From Thermoleophilia bacterium (GTDB lineage: Bacteria > Actinomycetota > Thermoleophilia > UBA2241), in the NCBI GenBank assembly GCA_016933475.1, contig JAFGAW010000279.1, forward strand, positions 1-57,474: a stretch of 57,474 bases of DNA. Direction: 5' to 3'. The position numbers and the translations under genes are program-made. Below, piece by piece: positions 49,587 to 57,057 of the stretch (position 1 is its first letter; the number at the start of each line of letters is the position of its first letter). The notes beneath the pieces are model-generated. The model was given only the letters and a program-made list of their open reading frames with translations, ran no database searches and had not been told where the DNA came from.

Positions 49587-50987
49587 TCACCCCAGCAGGC
49601 GCCGCAGCCGACGGTCGACGGCCGGTGCAAGGGCAGGCGGCTCATGCGTGCGGAGCAGATCGAGTGCCAGTTGCGCAGCGCGCGCGCGCGACGTCGGTGC
49701 GGCGGAAGTGGGCTCGACCAGCGGCAGCGCGAGCGAGGCCGACGCGCGCCCCTCCTGCGCCGCGACCGCGGCCGGTGGCCCTCGCCGGGCGGGTCGCGCG
49801 AGCGCCGGCTCGGGCGTCGCGCCGCCGAGTCCCGCCGCCACGGCGCGGGCGCGCTCGGCGACATCGACCGCGAGCAGCAGTTCTTCGCAGCTGAAGATAC
49901 GCCCGCCGGAGACCATCCCCACGCCGGTCAGCATATCGACGCCGGCGAGCAGTGACAGGTACGTGGTCGTGGCGTCGTCGAGGGCCGACTGCCACGAGGG
50001 CTCCTTGGCGCCCGACGAGTTGACGCCGCACTGTGTCGGGAGGCCGTAGTAGCGCCCTATGTCGGCCGTGGCGGCGCCCATCACCGTGTCCTCGGGCGCG
50101 CCGCCGGTGAAGTCCCCGGTCTTCAGGTCCATGACGCTGGGGATGAGGCAGATGAAGACCGGGGCGCCTGGAGCCGTCGCCTGGACGGCGGCCACGGCGC
50201 CCAGCGTCTCGGCGATGCCGACGACGAGGGAGCCGGCCATCGTGATCGGTGTGGTCGAGCCGCCCATCGGCATGCTGACGAACCCGATGGGCACCCCGGC
50301 GGCGGCGAAGACCAGACCGGCCTCTAGGGTGCCCTCGTCGTTGCCCAGGGGGGTGACCGTGCCGAGCAGGGCCGAGACCGGCGGCTCCGCACGCAGGCGG
50401 TCGTCGTCGTCGCCACAGAGAGTGCGGGCCATCTCGACCGCGACCGCAGCCTCCTGCGGCTCCACGACCGTCACGGTCTGCACGTGCTTGCCGGTGTTGG
50501 CGACGGCCTCGTAGAGCTCGTGGAGCCCGCGGACCTCGGCCGGCCGGTCCTGGGCGCTCACCGCCGGCCAGCAGAAGTCGACCGCCGGCAGGGCGTCGAC
50601 GAGGCGGGCGATCGCCGCCACGTCGGCGGCCGTCGTCGCCCGCTTCTCGCCGCTCTCGGGGTCGTAGATCTCGACGCAGCAGCCGTCCGTGGTGAGCAGC
50701 GAGCCGGCACCGGTCACCAGGGGACTCCCGGCGCGGGCGCCGAGCGTCAGCCGACGCGGCGCCCGCCCGACGAGCTCGCGCACGACGCCGGGCGGGATCG
50801 TGACCCGAGCCCCGTCGGCCGCGGCGCCGGCGGCGACGAGCGCCTCTCGGGCCCGCGCCGAAGGCACGCTGAACCCGACGCCGGCGAGCACGTCGAGGGC
50901 GGCTGCGTCGAGACGTCGCAGGTCGTCGTCGCCGAGGATCCTGAGGCGCCCGGCCGCGCCCGCGGCAGGGCTCTGCGTGTGTGTCAT
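49587..50987 (-). CDS. MttB-family methyltransferase, non-pyrrolysine (copy 7), divergent C-terminus
   Basis: 466 residues from ATG at 50987 (GGAGGG upstream). The first 380 residues match copies 2 and 4, including the central FTGGAPEDTVMGAATADIG and Ser at the pyrrolysine-equivalent site (QCGVNSSGAKEPSWQ). After SCEELLLAV the conserved block of the other copies (HTRRHM-WRP) is missing, replaced by a Pro/Ala-rich stretch. The protein ends with a recognisable tail, LDLLRTHEPPALAP. None of the three frames encodes the missing block, so a simple frameshift does not explain it. It may have lost catalytic function or have a changed one. It ends in TGA. Confidence 0.8.
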   Translation of the reverse strand: MTHTQSPAAGAAGRLRILGDDDLRRLDAAALDVLAGVGFSVPSARAREALVAAGAAADGARVTIPPGVVRELVGRAPRRLTLGARAGSPLVTGAGSLLTTDGCCVEIYDPESGEKRATTAADVAAIARLVDALPAVDFCWPAVSAQDRPAEVRGLHELYEAVANTGKHVQTVTVVEPQEAAVAVEMARTLCGDDDDRLRAEPPVSALLGTVTPLGNDEGTLEAGLVFAAAGVPIGFVSMPMGGSTTPITMAGSLVVGIAETLGAVAAVQATAPGAPVFICLIPSVMDLKTGDFTGGAPEDTVMGAATADIGRYYGLPTQCGVNSSGAKEPSWQSALDDATTTYLSLLAGVDMLTGVGMVSGGRIFSCEELLLAVDVAERARAVAAGLGGATPEPALARPARRGPPAAVAAQEGRASASLALPLVEPTSAAPTSRARAAQLALDLLRTHEPPALAPAVDRRLRRLLG

Positions 50988-51170
50988 CGTCCACCCTCCA
51001 CCAGCACGGTGTCGGCGCGGGCTCGCGCGCGCCGTGCAGAGTACACCACGCCGGGCACGACGGCACCCGAGAGCGAGAGACGCGTAAGGGTCGTGCCGGA
51101 CCGGCTGGGTCCGGCCCGGGCGAAGGTGCTCAGCGTACTGCGCCGGCGGAGCCCCGCCGAGACCCTGCGG

Positions 51171-51176
51171 TACACT
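51171..51176 (+). promoter_or_regulatory. -10 element for a leaderless sortase transcript
   Basis: TACACT, then seven bases to the GTG at 51184, with no ribosome-binding site. Confidence 0.5.
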
Positions 51177-51183
51177 GGGCCGC

Positions 51184-51975
51184 GTGAGCCTGCCGGCACA
51201 GACATCGTCGCCGCCCCGCAGCGGTCGCCGCGCGCGGGCACGCCTCCTCGGCGACGTGCTGCTCCTCGTCGGCGGCCTGCTGCTCTCCTATCCTTACTGG
51301 TCGTCGGCCTACGCCCACGTCCAGCAGGGCCGTCTCGAGGACACGTACGAACGCGCGGCCGAGTCGTTCCGCACCACGGTCGCCGACCCCGCGGAGAGGC
51401 CGCGCGGCGTCAGCCAGGAGGAGCGTGCGCGCCGGCTTGCGATGGCTTTCGCCGACACGCTCGAGACCGGCGACCCGGTCGGGCGGCTCAAGATCCCGGC
51501 GATCGACATAAACCGGACGGTGCAGCACGGCGTTCGCGGCCCGCAGAGCCTCGACCCCGACGGCGACCGTGCTCTGCTGCGCAGCGGCCCCGTGCACTAC
51601 GGCGACACTCCGCTGCCCGGGGCCGGCGAGCCGTTCGCGGTCTCCGGGCACAGGACCACGTACGGCGCGCCCTTCAACCGCCTGGGCGAGCTCGAGCCCG
51701 GCGACACGATCTTCGTGGACACGCCATACGCGCGGTTCCGCTACACGGTCGCCAAGCTCACCGTCGTCGAACCGACGGACACCGGCGTGCTCCTCGACCG
51801 CGGCTATGGCCTGGTGCTCACCACCTGCACGCCGATGTACAGCGCCAGCCACCGCCTCATCGTCTGGGCGAACCTGCGCTCGTTCACCATCTACGGTGAG
51901 CGCTCGCGGCCCTCGGCGGGTACTGCCGGGCACCCCGTGCCGGGGTCGTCAGTCAGCCCCGCGGCCGGCCCCTGA
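51184..51975 (+). CDS. Class E-like sortase
   Basis: 263 residues from GTG at 51184. One N-terminal membrane helix (LLGDVLLLVGGLLLSYPYW), a polar linker, then the sortase fold with the catalytic His in AVSGHRTTYG, Cys in LVLTTCTPMYSA and Arg in SHRLIVWANL. These match class E enzymes of actinobacteria, which anchor secreted proteins to the cell wall or process pilins. No substrate with a C-terminal sorting signal is evident beside it, and the pilin genes lie 28 kb away. The region upstream suggests a leaderless message. Confidence 0.88.
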   Translation: MSLPAQTSSPPRSGRRARARLLGDVLLLVGGLLLSYPYWSSAYAHVQQGRLEDTYERAAESFRTTVADPAERPRGVSQEERARRLAMAFADTLETGDPVGRLKIPAIDINRTVQHGVRGPQSLDPDGDRALLRSGPVHYGDTPLPGAGEPFAVSGHRTTYGAPFNRLGELEPGDTIFVDTPYARFRYTVAKLTVVEPTDTGVLLDRGYGLVLTTCTPMYSASHRLIVWANLRSFTIYGERSRPSAGTAGHPVPGSSVSPAAGP

Positions 51976-52093
51976 TGGGGGGGCGCCGCGGGCCATCGCC
52001 CCCACGCCGTCGGGCACATCACGGCCACCGCCCCGGCCCGGCATCTCCGCGCACGGCGGCGCCGGCCGCCGGGGGAGTCCACGGGCCGCGTTC

Positions 52094-53320
52094 TCAGGCG
52101 GGGTAGGGCGGCCGGTCTTCCGCAGAACCTTCGAGCAACTGCACGGTGAGCTCCTGCCCGGCCGGCCCCCCGGGGTGCCTCCCGGGGACGATGGCGAGGC
52201 CCTGGGCGAGGGCCATCGAGCGCAGGATCCCCGAGCCTTGGGGACCAGTGGTCGTGAACCGCCAGCCGCCGCCTTCGCGAGCGAGGCGGCAGCGGCGCAG
52301 CTCGGCGCGCTCCTTCGCCGCCTTGACCGGCTCGGCCGCCGCCGCCGTCACGTACGGCCGGTAGAGGTCGAGACGGCCCTGCAGGGCGAGCAGCGCCGGT
52401 CTGATGTAGAGTTCGAACGAGACCATCGAGGCGACCGGGTTACCGGGGACCCCGAAGACCAGCGTACCCTTGCGGACCCCGAAGGCGAGCGGCTTGCCGG
52501 GCTTGGTCTTGACCCCCCAGAAGCGCCGCTCGACGCCGAGGTCATCCTGGACCTGCTTGACGAAGTCGAACTCGCCGACCGAGACGCCGCCCGAGGTGAG
52601 CACGACATCCTGCTCCAGCGCGGCGGCCAGGAGCCGACGGGTCTCGGCGGCGTCGTCGCGGGCGATGCCGAGCAGGATCGGGTCGCCGCCGGCCTCGAGC
52701 ACCTGTGCGTACGCCGTGAACGAGTTCGAGTTGCGGATCTGGCCCGGCGCCAGCGGCTGGCCGGGCGCGACGAGCTCGCTGCCGGTCGCGAGGATCGCGA
52801 CGCGCGGGCGCCGCGCGACGGGCAGCGTCTCGACGCCCACCGAGGCGAGGAGCCCGATCTCCGCCGGCCCCACCCTGTCGCCCGGCCCGAGGAGCCGGTC
52901 GCCGGGCGCGAGATCCTCCCCGGCGAGACGCACGTTGGATCCGGGCGCCGGCGGATCGGCGACGAGGACGCCGGCCTCGAGAGCCACGGTGAGCTCGACG
53001 GGTACCACCGTGTCGGCGCCGGGAGGCAGCGGGGCGCCGGTCATGATCTTCGCCGCCTCGCCGGCGAAGAGATGCCGAGCACTCGGCCGACCGGCCGGGA
53101 TCTCGGCGACAACAGCGAACTCGCGACGGCCCTCGGCGAGGTCCTCGCCGCGCAGCGCGAATCCGTCCATCGCCGAGTTCGCGAAACCCGGTACCGCCTC
53201 GGGAGAGAGCACGTCCGCTGCGCAGGCACGCCCGAGCGCCTCGAGCAGGGGCACACGCTCGGCGCCCAAGGGGCGGACCTCAGCGAGCACCGCGTCGAGG
53301 GCTTCATCGATGCCGATCAC
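52094..53320 (-). CDS. moeA: Molybdopterin molybdenumtransferase MoeA
   Basis: 408 residues, GTG start at 53320. MoeA features: PGFANSAMDGFALR, the MPT-binding block MTGAPLPPGADTVVPVE, the MoCF_biosynth domain ATGSELVAPGQPL and VVLTSGGVSVGEFDF, and the C-terminal domain IV from about 330. It inserts molybdate (or tungstate, for tungsten enzymes) into adenylated molybdopterin, the last step of cofactor synthesis. The aldehyde:ferredoxin oxidoreductase at the left edge is a likely client. No other moa or moe genes are in the window. Confidence 0.92.
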   Translation of the reverse strand: MIGIDEALDAVLAEVRPLGAERVPLLEALGRACAADVLSPEAVPGFANSAMDGFALRGEDLAEGRREFAVVAEIPAGRPSARHLFAGEAAKIMTGAPLPPGADTVVPVELTVALEAGVLVADPPAPGSNVRLAGEDLAPGDRLLGPGDRVGPAEIGLLASVGVETLPVARRPRVAILATGSELVAPGQPLAPGQIRNSNSFTAYAQVLEAGGDPILLGIARDDAAETRRLLAAALEQDVVLTSGGVSVGEFDFVKQVQDDLGVERRFWGVKTKPGKPLAFGVRKGTLVFGVPGNPVASMVSFELYIRPALLALQGRLDLYRPYVTAAAAEPVKAAKERAELRRCRLAREGGGWRFTTTGPQGSGILRSMALAQGLAIVPGRHPGGPAGQELTVQLLEGSAEDRPPYPA

Positions 53321-53456
53321 GCGCCACCTCCGCCGTCGCCTCCGCGGCCTCCCCCGAGGGCCGACGCGCGGAGTCTCTTCTGCTTACACCAGCGAGTCAA
53401 CCACGCCTGAGGCACAACCGATAGCGGGAGCGAGGGGCATGGAGAGGAGGACGAGG

Positions 53457-53642
53457 ATGACGCTGCCCGACAGGAAGGACCCGCGCGTACACCGCGACCC
53501 TACCGGCTCGCGCACCTGTCGCGTCATCGCCTTGAAGCACCTCGTCTCCCGGCAGGCTTACGACGTGCCGGCCGAAGACGTGGCCGACCACATCATCCGC
53601 GACGCCCTCGTGCTGCCCGCGCCCCCGCGCCCCGACGACTGA
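53457..53642 (+). CDS. Small FlgM-like anti-sigma factor-related protein
   Basis: 61 residues, ATG at 53457 with GGAGGACGAGG upstream. The C-terminal half, ALKHLVSRQAYDVPAEDVA then DHIIRDAL, resembles the FlgM helix that holds sigma-28 (the 'LK-AI-SGTYKVD-EKVA-KLI' pattern). The N-terminal half is polar, as in FlgM. No flagellar genes are seen here. Its 3' end overlaps the convergent VanZ-like gene by 50 bases. The call is based on a short pattern and is tentative. Confidence 0.5.
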   Translation: MTLPDRKDPRVHRDPTGSRTCRVIALKHLVSRQAYDVPAEDVADHIIRDALVLPAPPRPDD

Positions 53643-53946
53643 CGAGGGCCAAGCCGACTGCGAGGCCGAGCAGGTCGAGCACGAGATCGCGCACCTCGAA
53701 GCTCCGCCACGGCAAGGCCGCCTGCAGGAGCTCGGTGCCCAGCGCGACCGCCACCCCCACCGCTACCGCACGGGTGAGGGCCTCGCGCGCGCCGCGATCG
53801 CGACGCGCGGCCGCCAGCACCAGCATTCCCAACACGATGAACTCGGCGAAGTGGGCGACCAGCGTGACCGTCGACTGACGATCGCCGACTGTCGCCTCGA
53901 GGGCGCCGCGGGTCGGCAGCGCGGCGAAGACCAGGACGGCGGCCAC
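53593..53946 (-). CDS. VanZ-like membrane protein
   Basis: 117 residues from GTG at 53946; the frame is open further upstream without a start codon. The VanZ pattern is visible: HFAEFIVLGMLVLAAARR and the signature ALGTELLQAALPWRSFEVRD with the EvrDlvlDllG motif, over about four membrane helices. VanZ-family proteins affect teicoplanin sensitivity or are of unknown function. It follows the thiamine pyrophosphokinase gene. Confidence 0.65.
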   Translation of the reverse strand: MAAVLVFAALPTRGALEATVGDRQSTVTLVAHFAEFIVLGMLVLAAARRDRGAREALTRAVAVGVAVALGTELLQAALPWRSFEVRDLVLDLLGLAVGLALVSRRGAGARAARGRRG

Positions 53947-54071
53947 GTACAGGCGGGCCGCAAGGACGACCGGGCCGGACTGCGCCCCGGCCGGCGGAGA
54001 GCCGCTGGCTGGAGAGCCGCCGGGTGGATAGCCGCCGGGTCGCGACGAGAGGGACGGCCGTTGGTGAGTGT

Positions 54072-54818
54072 TCAGCGGGGCTCCCGTCGCCGGCGCCCGA
54101 AGGTCTCTTCACCGTCGTGGACGAAGACCGCGACGACGCCGTCGTGCACGGTGATCCTCGCCTGGCCGGCCACGGCGTTGCCCAAGCCGAGACAGGCGTC
54201 GGCGGCTAGGACGCCCTCCCGCAGCGGGTAGGCGAGGCCTTCGAGGGTCACGCGGGCGTCACCCTCCAGCGGCGCCAGCGAGACCCTGGCGCCGGCCGCC
54301 GCGTCGAGGTCCACAGCGGCCGGCGCCACGAGGGCCGTCACACAAAGCCGGGGCGAGACGATGCGCGCCGCAGCTCCGCGACGGGCGGCGCGGCGCAGGA
54401 GAGCGAGGTGGCTTACGACGTGGTCGAGGCCGCCGCCGAGGGCCCCGGCGAGCATGAGCTCGCCGGGGCCCTCGGCCAGCGCGGCCTCGACCGCCAGCTC
54501 GCCGTCGGTCGCGTCCTTACGTACTGGATGACGCTCGACGCGCACGCCTGCCCGCTCGGCGGCCTCGACGTCGGCCGCGCCGAGCGAGTCGAAATCGCCG
54601 ACCAGTACGTCGACGCGGACGCCGTGCGCAAGCGCAAAGCCCAGCCCGCCGTCGGCGGCCACGACGAAGCGCGCCTCGGCGCACCGGCGCCGGTAATAGC
54701 CGGCGTCCTCGTAGTCGCCGTCGAGCAGGACGAGGGCGGCGACCGAGCCCCGGGGCGGGGGTTCAGCGGGGCGCCCGGTGGGCGCGCCAGACGCGCGAGG
54801 CCTGCTGCCAGCGGGCAT
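54072..54818 (-). CDS. Thiamine pyrophosphokinase
   Basis: 248 residues, ATG at 54818 overlapping the ThiT stop (TGATG). Catalytic region FVVAADGGLGFALAHG, then LVGDFDSLG and KDATDGELAVEAAL, the typical TPK motifs for ATP and thiamine. The enzyme converts thiamine to thiamine diphosphate in the cytoplasm. It is translated together with the thiamine transporter under one TPP riboswitch, forming a compact salvage unit. Confidence 0.88.
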   Translation of the reverse strand: MPAGSRPRASGAPTGRPAEPPPRGSVAALVLLDGDYEDAGYYRRRCAEARFVVAADGGLGFALAHGVRVDVLVGDFDSLGAADVEAAERAGVRVERHPVRKDATDGELAVEAALAEGPGELMLAGALGGGLDHVVSHLALLRRAARRGAAARIVSPRLCVTALVAPAAVDLDAAAGARVSLAPLEGDARVTLEGLAYPLREGVLAADACLGLGNAVAGQARITVHDGVVAVFVHDGEETFGRRRREPR

Positions 54819-55450
54819 CACCGGCGATCCCCGGCGCGCGCCGGGTACGCAGCGTCGTAGGCGCGCAGCAGCGGCCACAGCAAGAGGGCCGAGAGAATGA
54901 CCTCAGGCACCAGGTAGAGCAGGTTGTAGGTGAGCGCGTAGAGCCAGGGAGCCTCCCAGTGCGGCGCGTACTCGGCGAAGAAGACGAGCCCTGAGAGGAA
55001 GTGGAAGAGGAGGCGCCCCGCGCCGGCGACGGCCACGGCCGCAAGGAGCTGGAGTGCGCCGCGTCGGCCGGCGACGGCGCCGACGCGCACCAGGCCGGCG
55101 AGCGAGACCGCCATGAAGGCCAGCGGATAGTCGAGCAGCGCCTGGGCGGGGTGGAGGACGTACGCCCCCGGCAGACCGAGCTGGAGGACGCCGTAGAGGA
55201 GCCCCGCGGTCAGCCCGGGGACGACCCCGCGCCGCACGGCGACGAAGACGAGCGGGAGCAACTCGAGGCTCACGGAGCCGCCCTGCGGCATCACGAAGAG
55301 GCGCACCTGGCCGAGCACGGCGGCGAGCGCCACCGCGACGGCGATCTCGGCGACCGCAGCGACCCCCCAGCGTGTCGGGTCGGCGTTGAGTCGACCCCGC
55401 GGCCCCGCCGGGGACCTACCCGTCAACGGGGCGTGGGTGGGGCTGGACAT
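54818..55450 (-). CDS. thiT: Thiamine transporter ThiT (ECF S component)
   Basis: 210 residues from ATG at 55450; a GTG at 55453 is an alternative. Five to six membrane helices follow a 40-residue polar start. The ThiT block MPQGGSVSLELLPLVFVAVR, then GLLYGVLQLGLPGAYVLHP and the C-terminal LYNLLYLVPEVILSALL match the S component of energy-coupling factor transporters. It needs EcfA/EcfT subunits, which are not in the window. Expression is controlled by the TPP riboswitch directly upstream, whose 3' edge holds the ribosome-binding site (AGGGAG). Confidence 0.88.
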   Translation of the reverse strand: MSSPTHAPLTGRSPAGPRGRLNADPTRWGVAAVAEIAVAVALAAVLGQVRLFVMPQGGSVSLELLPLVFVAVRRGVVPGLTAGLLYGVLQLGLPGAYVLHPAQALLDYPLAFMAVSLAGLVRVGAVAGRRGALQLLAAVAVAGAGRLLFHFLSGLVFFAEYAPHWEAPWLYALTYNLLYLVPEVILSALLLWPLLRAYDAAYPARAGDRR

Positions 55451-55456
55451 CACGAT

Positions 55457-55580
55457 CACTCCCTTCGCTGGCATTACCCAGCAACGCCCCGGAGGGCGCC
55501 GCCACCTCGCGGTGGTCAGGTTCGACGCGTCGGCGCTAGGAAGCGCCTTCTCAGCTCCTCGTCCAGGAGCTCCGCAGGAC
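55457..55580 (-). promoter_or_regulatory. TPP riboswitch (THI element)
   Basis: On the minus strand it carries the conserved GCTGAGA (near 55548-55555), CGAACCTGA (55516-55524) and CTGGGTAATGCCAGCGAAGG (55481-55462). The variable P3 hairpin lies between. The terminal AAGGGAG is also the ThiT ribosome site, so TPP binding would block translation. Confidence 0.95.
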
Positions 55581-55710
55581 ACCTTGATGATACCCCCTCA
55601 GCCCACTTCGCGTCGTCGGCGTTCTCGCGGGCCCGGGGGTACGCTCCATGCAGCCCGCACCCTCGACAGCTCACGGGCACGTTCCACGCCGGCCGTGTTC
55701 TTCCGCGCCG

Positions 55711-56040
55711 TCCTGTGGAGAGTGTGGAGAAGTCGGGTTTCACGCGCACACAGGCTCACGACTGTCGTGGAAAAGAGGTTCACGACCATGGATGCACTTG
55801 ACAGCGGCATGCTCTCGCCGGGAGTGCCCAAAGACCGTTATTTCCAGGTGTTTTCTCGTGCGGGGCCCCGAATGTGGGGCGTTGCGACGGCATCCGGGTG
55901 CGAATCAACGCCGGCCGTGCGGCCCGACGACCGTCACCCCGTCGTGGAACGGGCTTATCCACAAGTCCCGCAAACTCCGCACGTCGGCGCGGTCTACGGG
56001 GAACGCTTTCCACACATCCTGAACAGGCTGTGGACAACCG
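55711..56040. other. Probable oriC region with DnaA boxes
   Basis: A perfect DnaA box TTATCCACA lies at 55955-55963, and TTGTCCACA on the minus strand at 56029-56037. TTCTCCACA-type boxes occur at 55714-55731 (minus strand), and a weaker TTTCCACAC around 56007. The 675-base gene-free stretch between the TPP riboswitch and the next gene is the longest in the window. Placement beside dnaA supports an origin. Confidence 0.7.
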
Positions 56041-56109
56041 CGCAGTTTCGCCTGCAAAGACTACTTCCGCGGGGTTCCACGAACGGCCGGGCGGCGGCGG
56101 CGGCTCTGC

Positions 56110-56115
56110 TATACT
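56110..56115 (+). promoter_or_regulatory. -10 element upstream of the ATPase/winged-helix gene
   Basis: TATACT, ten bases before the ATG at 56126 and with no ribosome-binding site, so the message is probably leaderless or nearly so. Confidence 0.5.
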
Positions 56116-56125
56116 CACGCCCCTC

Positions 56126-57016
56126 ATGGAGTCGTTCCTCGACAGGCTGCTGACCGATACGGCGGCTCCGCCTGGCCCGGGCGCGGCCGTCGCGACGTCC
56201 CCCGGGGAAGTGGACCGCCGAGACGGCTCGCGTGGCGACCCCGAAGACCCGGGTCATGCTGCCGGGCAGGCGCCCGAGGACGGCGCAGGGCTTCCGCAGG
56301 CGCCCTCGGGCCCGGCCGCGCCGCGCATCGCGATCTACGACACGCTGACAAGCCCGCCGCGAGTCGTCGCCGTGGAGGAGGAGGACCTCCCCGCGCTCAT
56401 CGCCTCTCTGGCGGAGAAGACCTACCATCACTGCCGGGAGCAAGGCGGGCAGGTCCCCTACACCGTGATCCAGGAACTCATCGAGAACCTGCTGCACGCC
56501 TACTTCCGCGACGTCGTCGTGACCATACTCGACAACGGCCAGACGATCCGCATCTCGGACCACGGCCCAGGTGTGGACGACAAGGAGCGTGCCTTCCAAC
56601 CCGGCTTCACCACGGCGACGTCGCTGCAGCGGCGCGTGATCCGCGGGGTCGGCTCCGGGCTGCCGATCGCGCGCGAGTCGCTGCAGTTCCTTCGCGGCCT
56701 GCTGACCGTCGAAGACAACCTCGGCGGCGGCGCCGTGTTCACGATCCGACTCCCGCAACGCCAGGCAGCGGCGGCGCCCGAACCTGCCGCCCCGCCGCTT
56801 CCCCGCCTCACAACACGGCAGAAGAAGGTCCTCGTCCTCCTCATGGAACTGGGTACGGCGGGCCCGACGCAGGTCGGCCGCGAGATCGGGATCGCGCCCT
56901 CCACAGCCTTCCGCGAGCTCGGTTTACTGGAGGAGATGGGGTTGATACATTCGGTCGGCGACGGCAAGCGCGCCCTGCGCGAGGAGGGTCTCCGCCTCCT
57001 CGACACGCTCGTCTGA
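56126..57016 (+). CDS. GHKL ATPase-domain protein fused to a winged-helix domain
   Basis: 296 residues from ATG at 56126; the longer upstream frame runs through the DnaA-box region. After a Pro/Gly/Asp-rich N-terminus of about 70 residues there is a GHKL ATP-binding domain: N-box VIQELIENLLHAYF, G1 ISDHGPGVDD and G2 GVGSGLPIARESL. A linker leads to a C-terminal winged-helix domain, LTTRQKKVLVLLMELG with recognition helix PSTAFRELGLLEEMG. No histidine phospho-acceptor domain is seen. It could be an ATP-dependent DNA-binding regulator. Its place between oriC and dnaA, on the same strand as dnaA, suggests a role linked to replication control, but this is inference. Confidence 0.75.
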   Translation: MESFLDRLLTDTAAPPGPGAAVATSPGEVDRRDGSRGDPEDPGHAAGQAPEDGAGLPQAPSGPAAPRIAIYDTLTSPPRVVAVEEEDLPALIASLAEKTYHHCREQGGQVPYTVIQELIENLLHAYFRDVVVTILDNGQTIRISDHGPGVDDKERAFQPGFTTATSLQRRVIRGVGSGLPIARESLQFLRGLLTVEDNLGGGAVFTIRLPQRQAAAAPEPAAPPLPRLTTRQKKVLVLLMELGTAGPTQVGREIGIAPSTAFRELGLLEEMGLIHSVGDGKRALREEGLRLLDTLV

Positions 57017-57057
57017 CAACACACCGCGACACGGGCTGAGCAGCGGCATCCCGGGAG

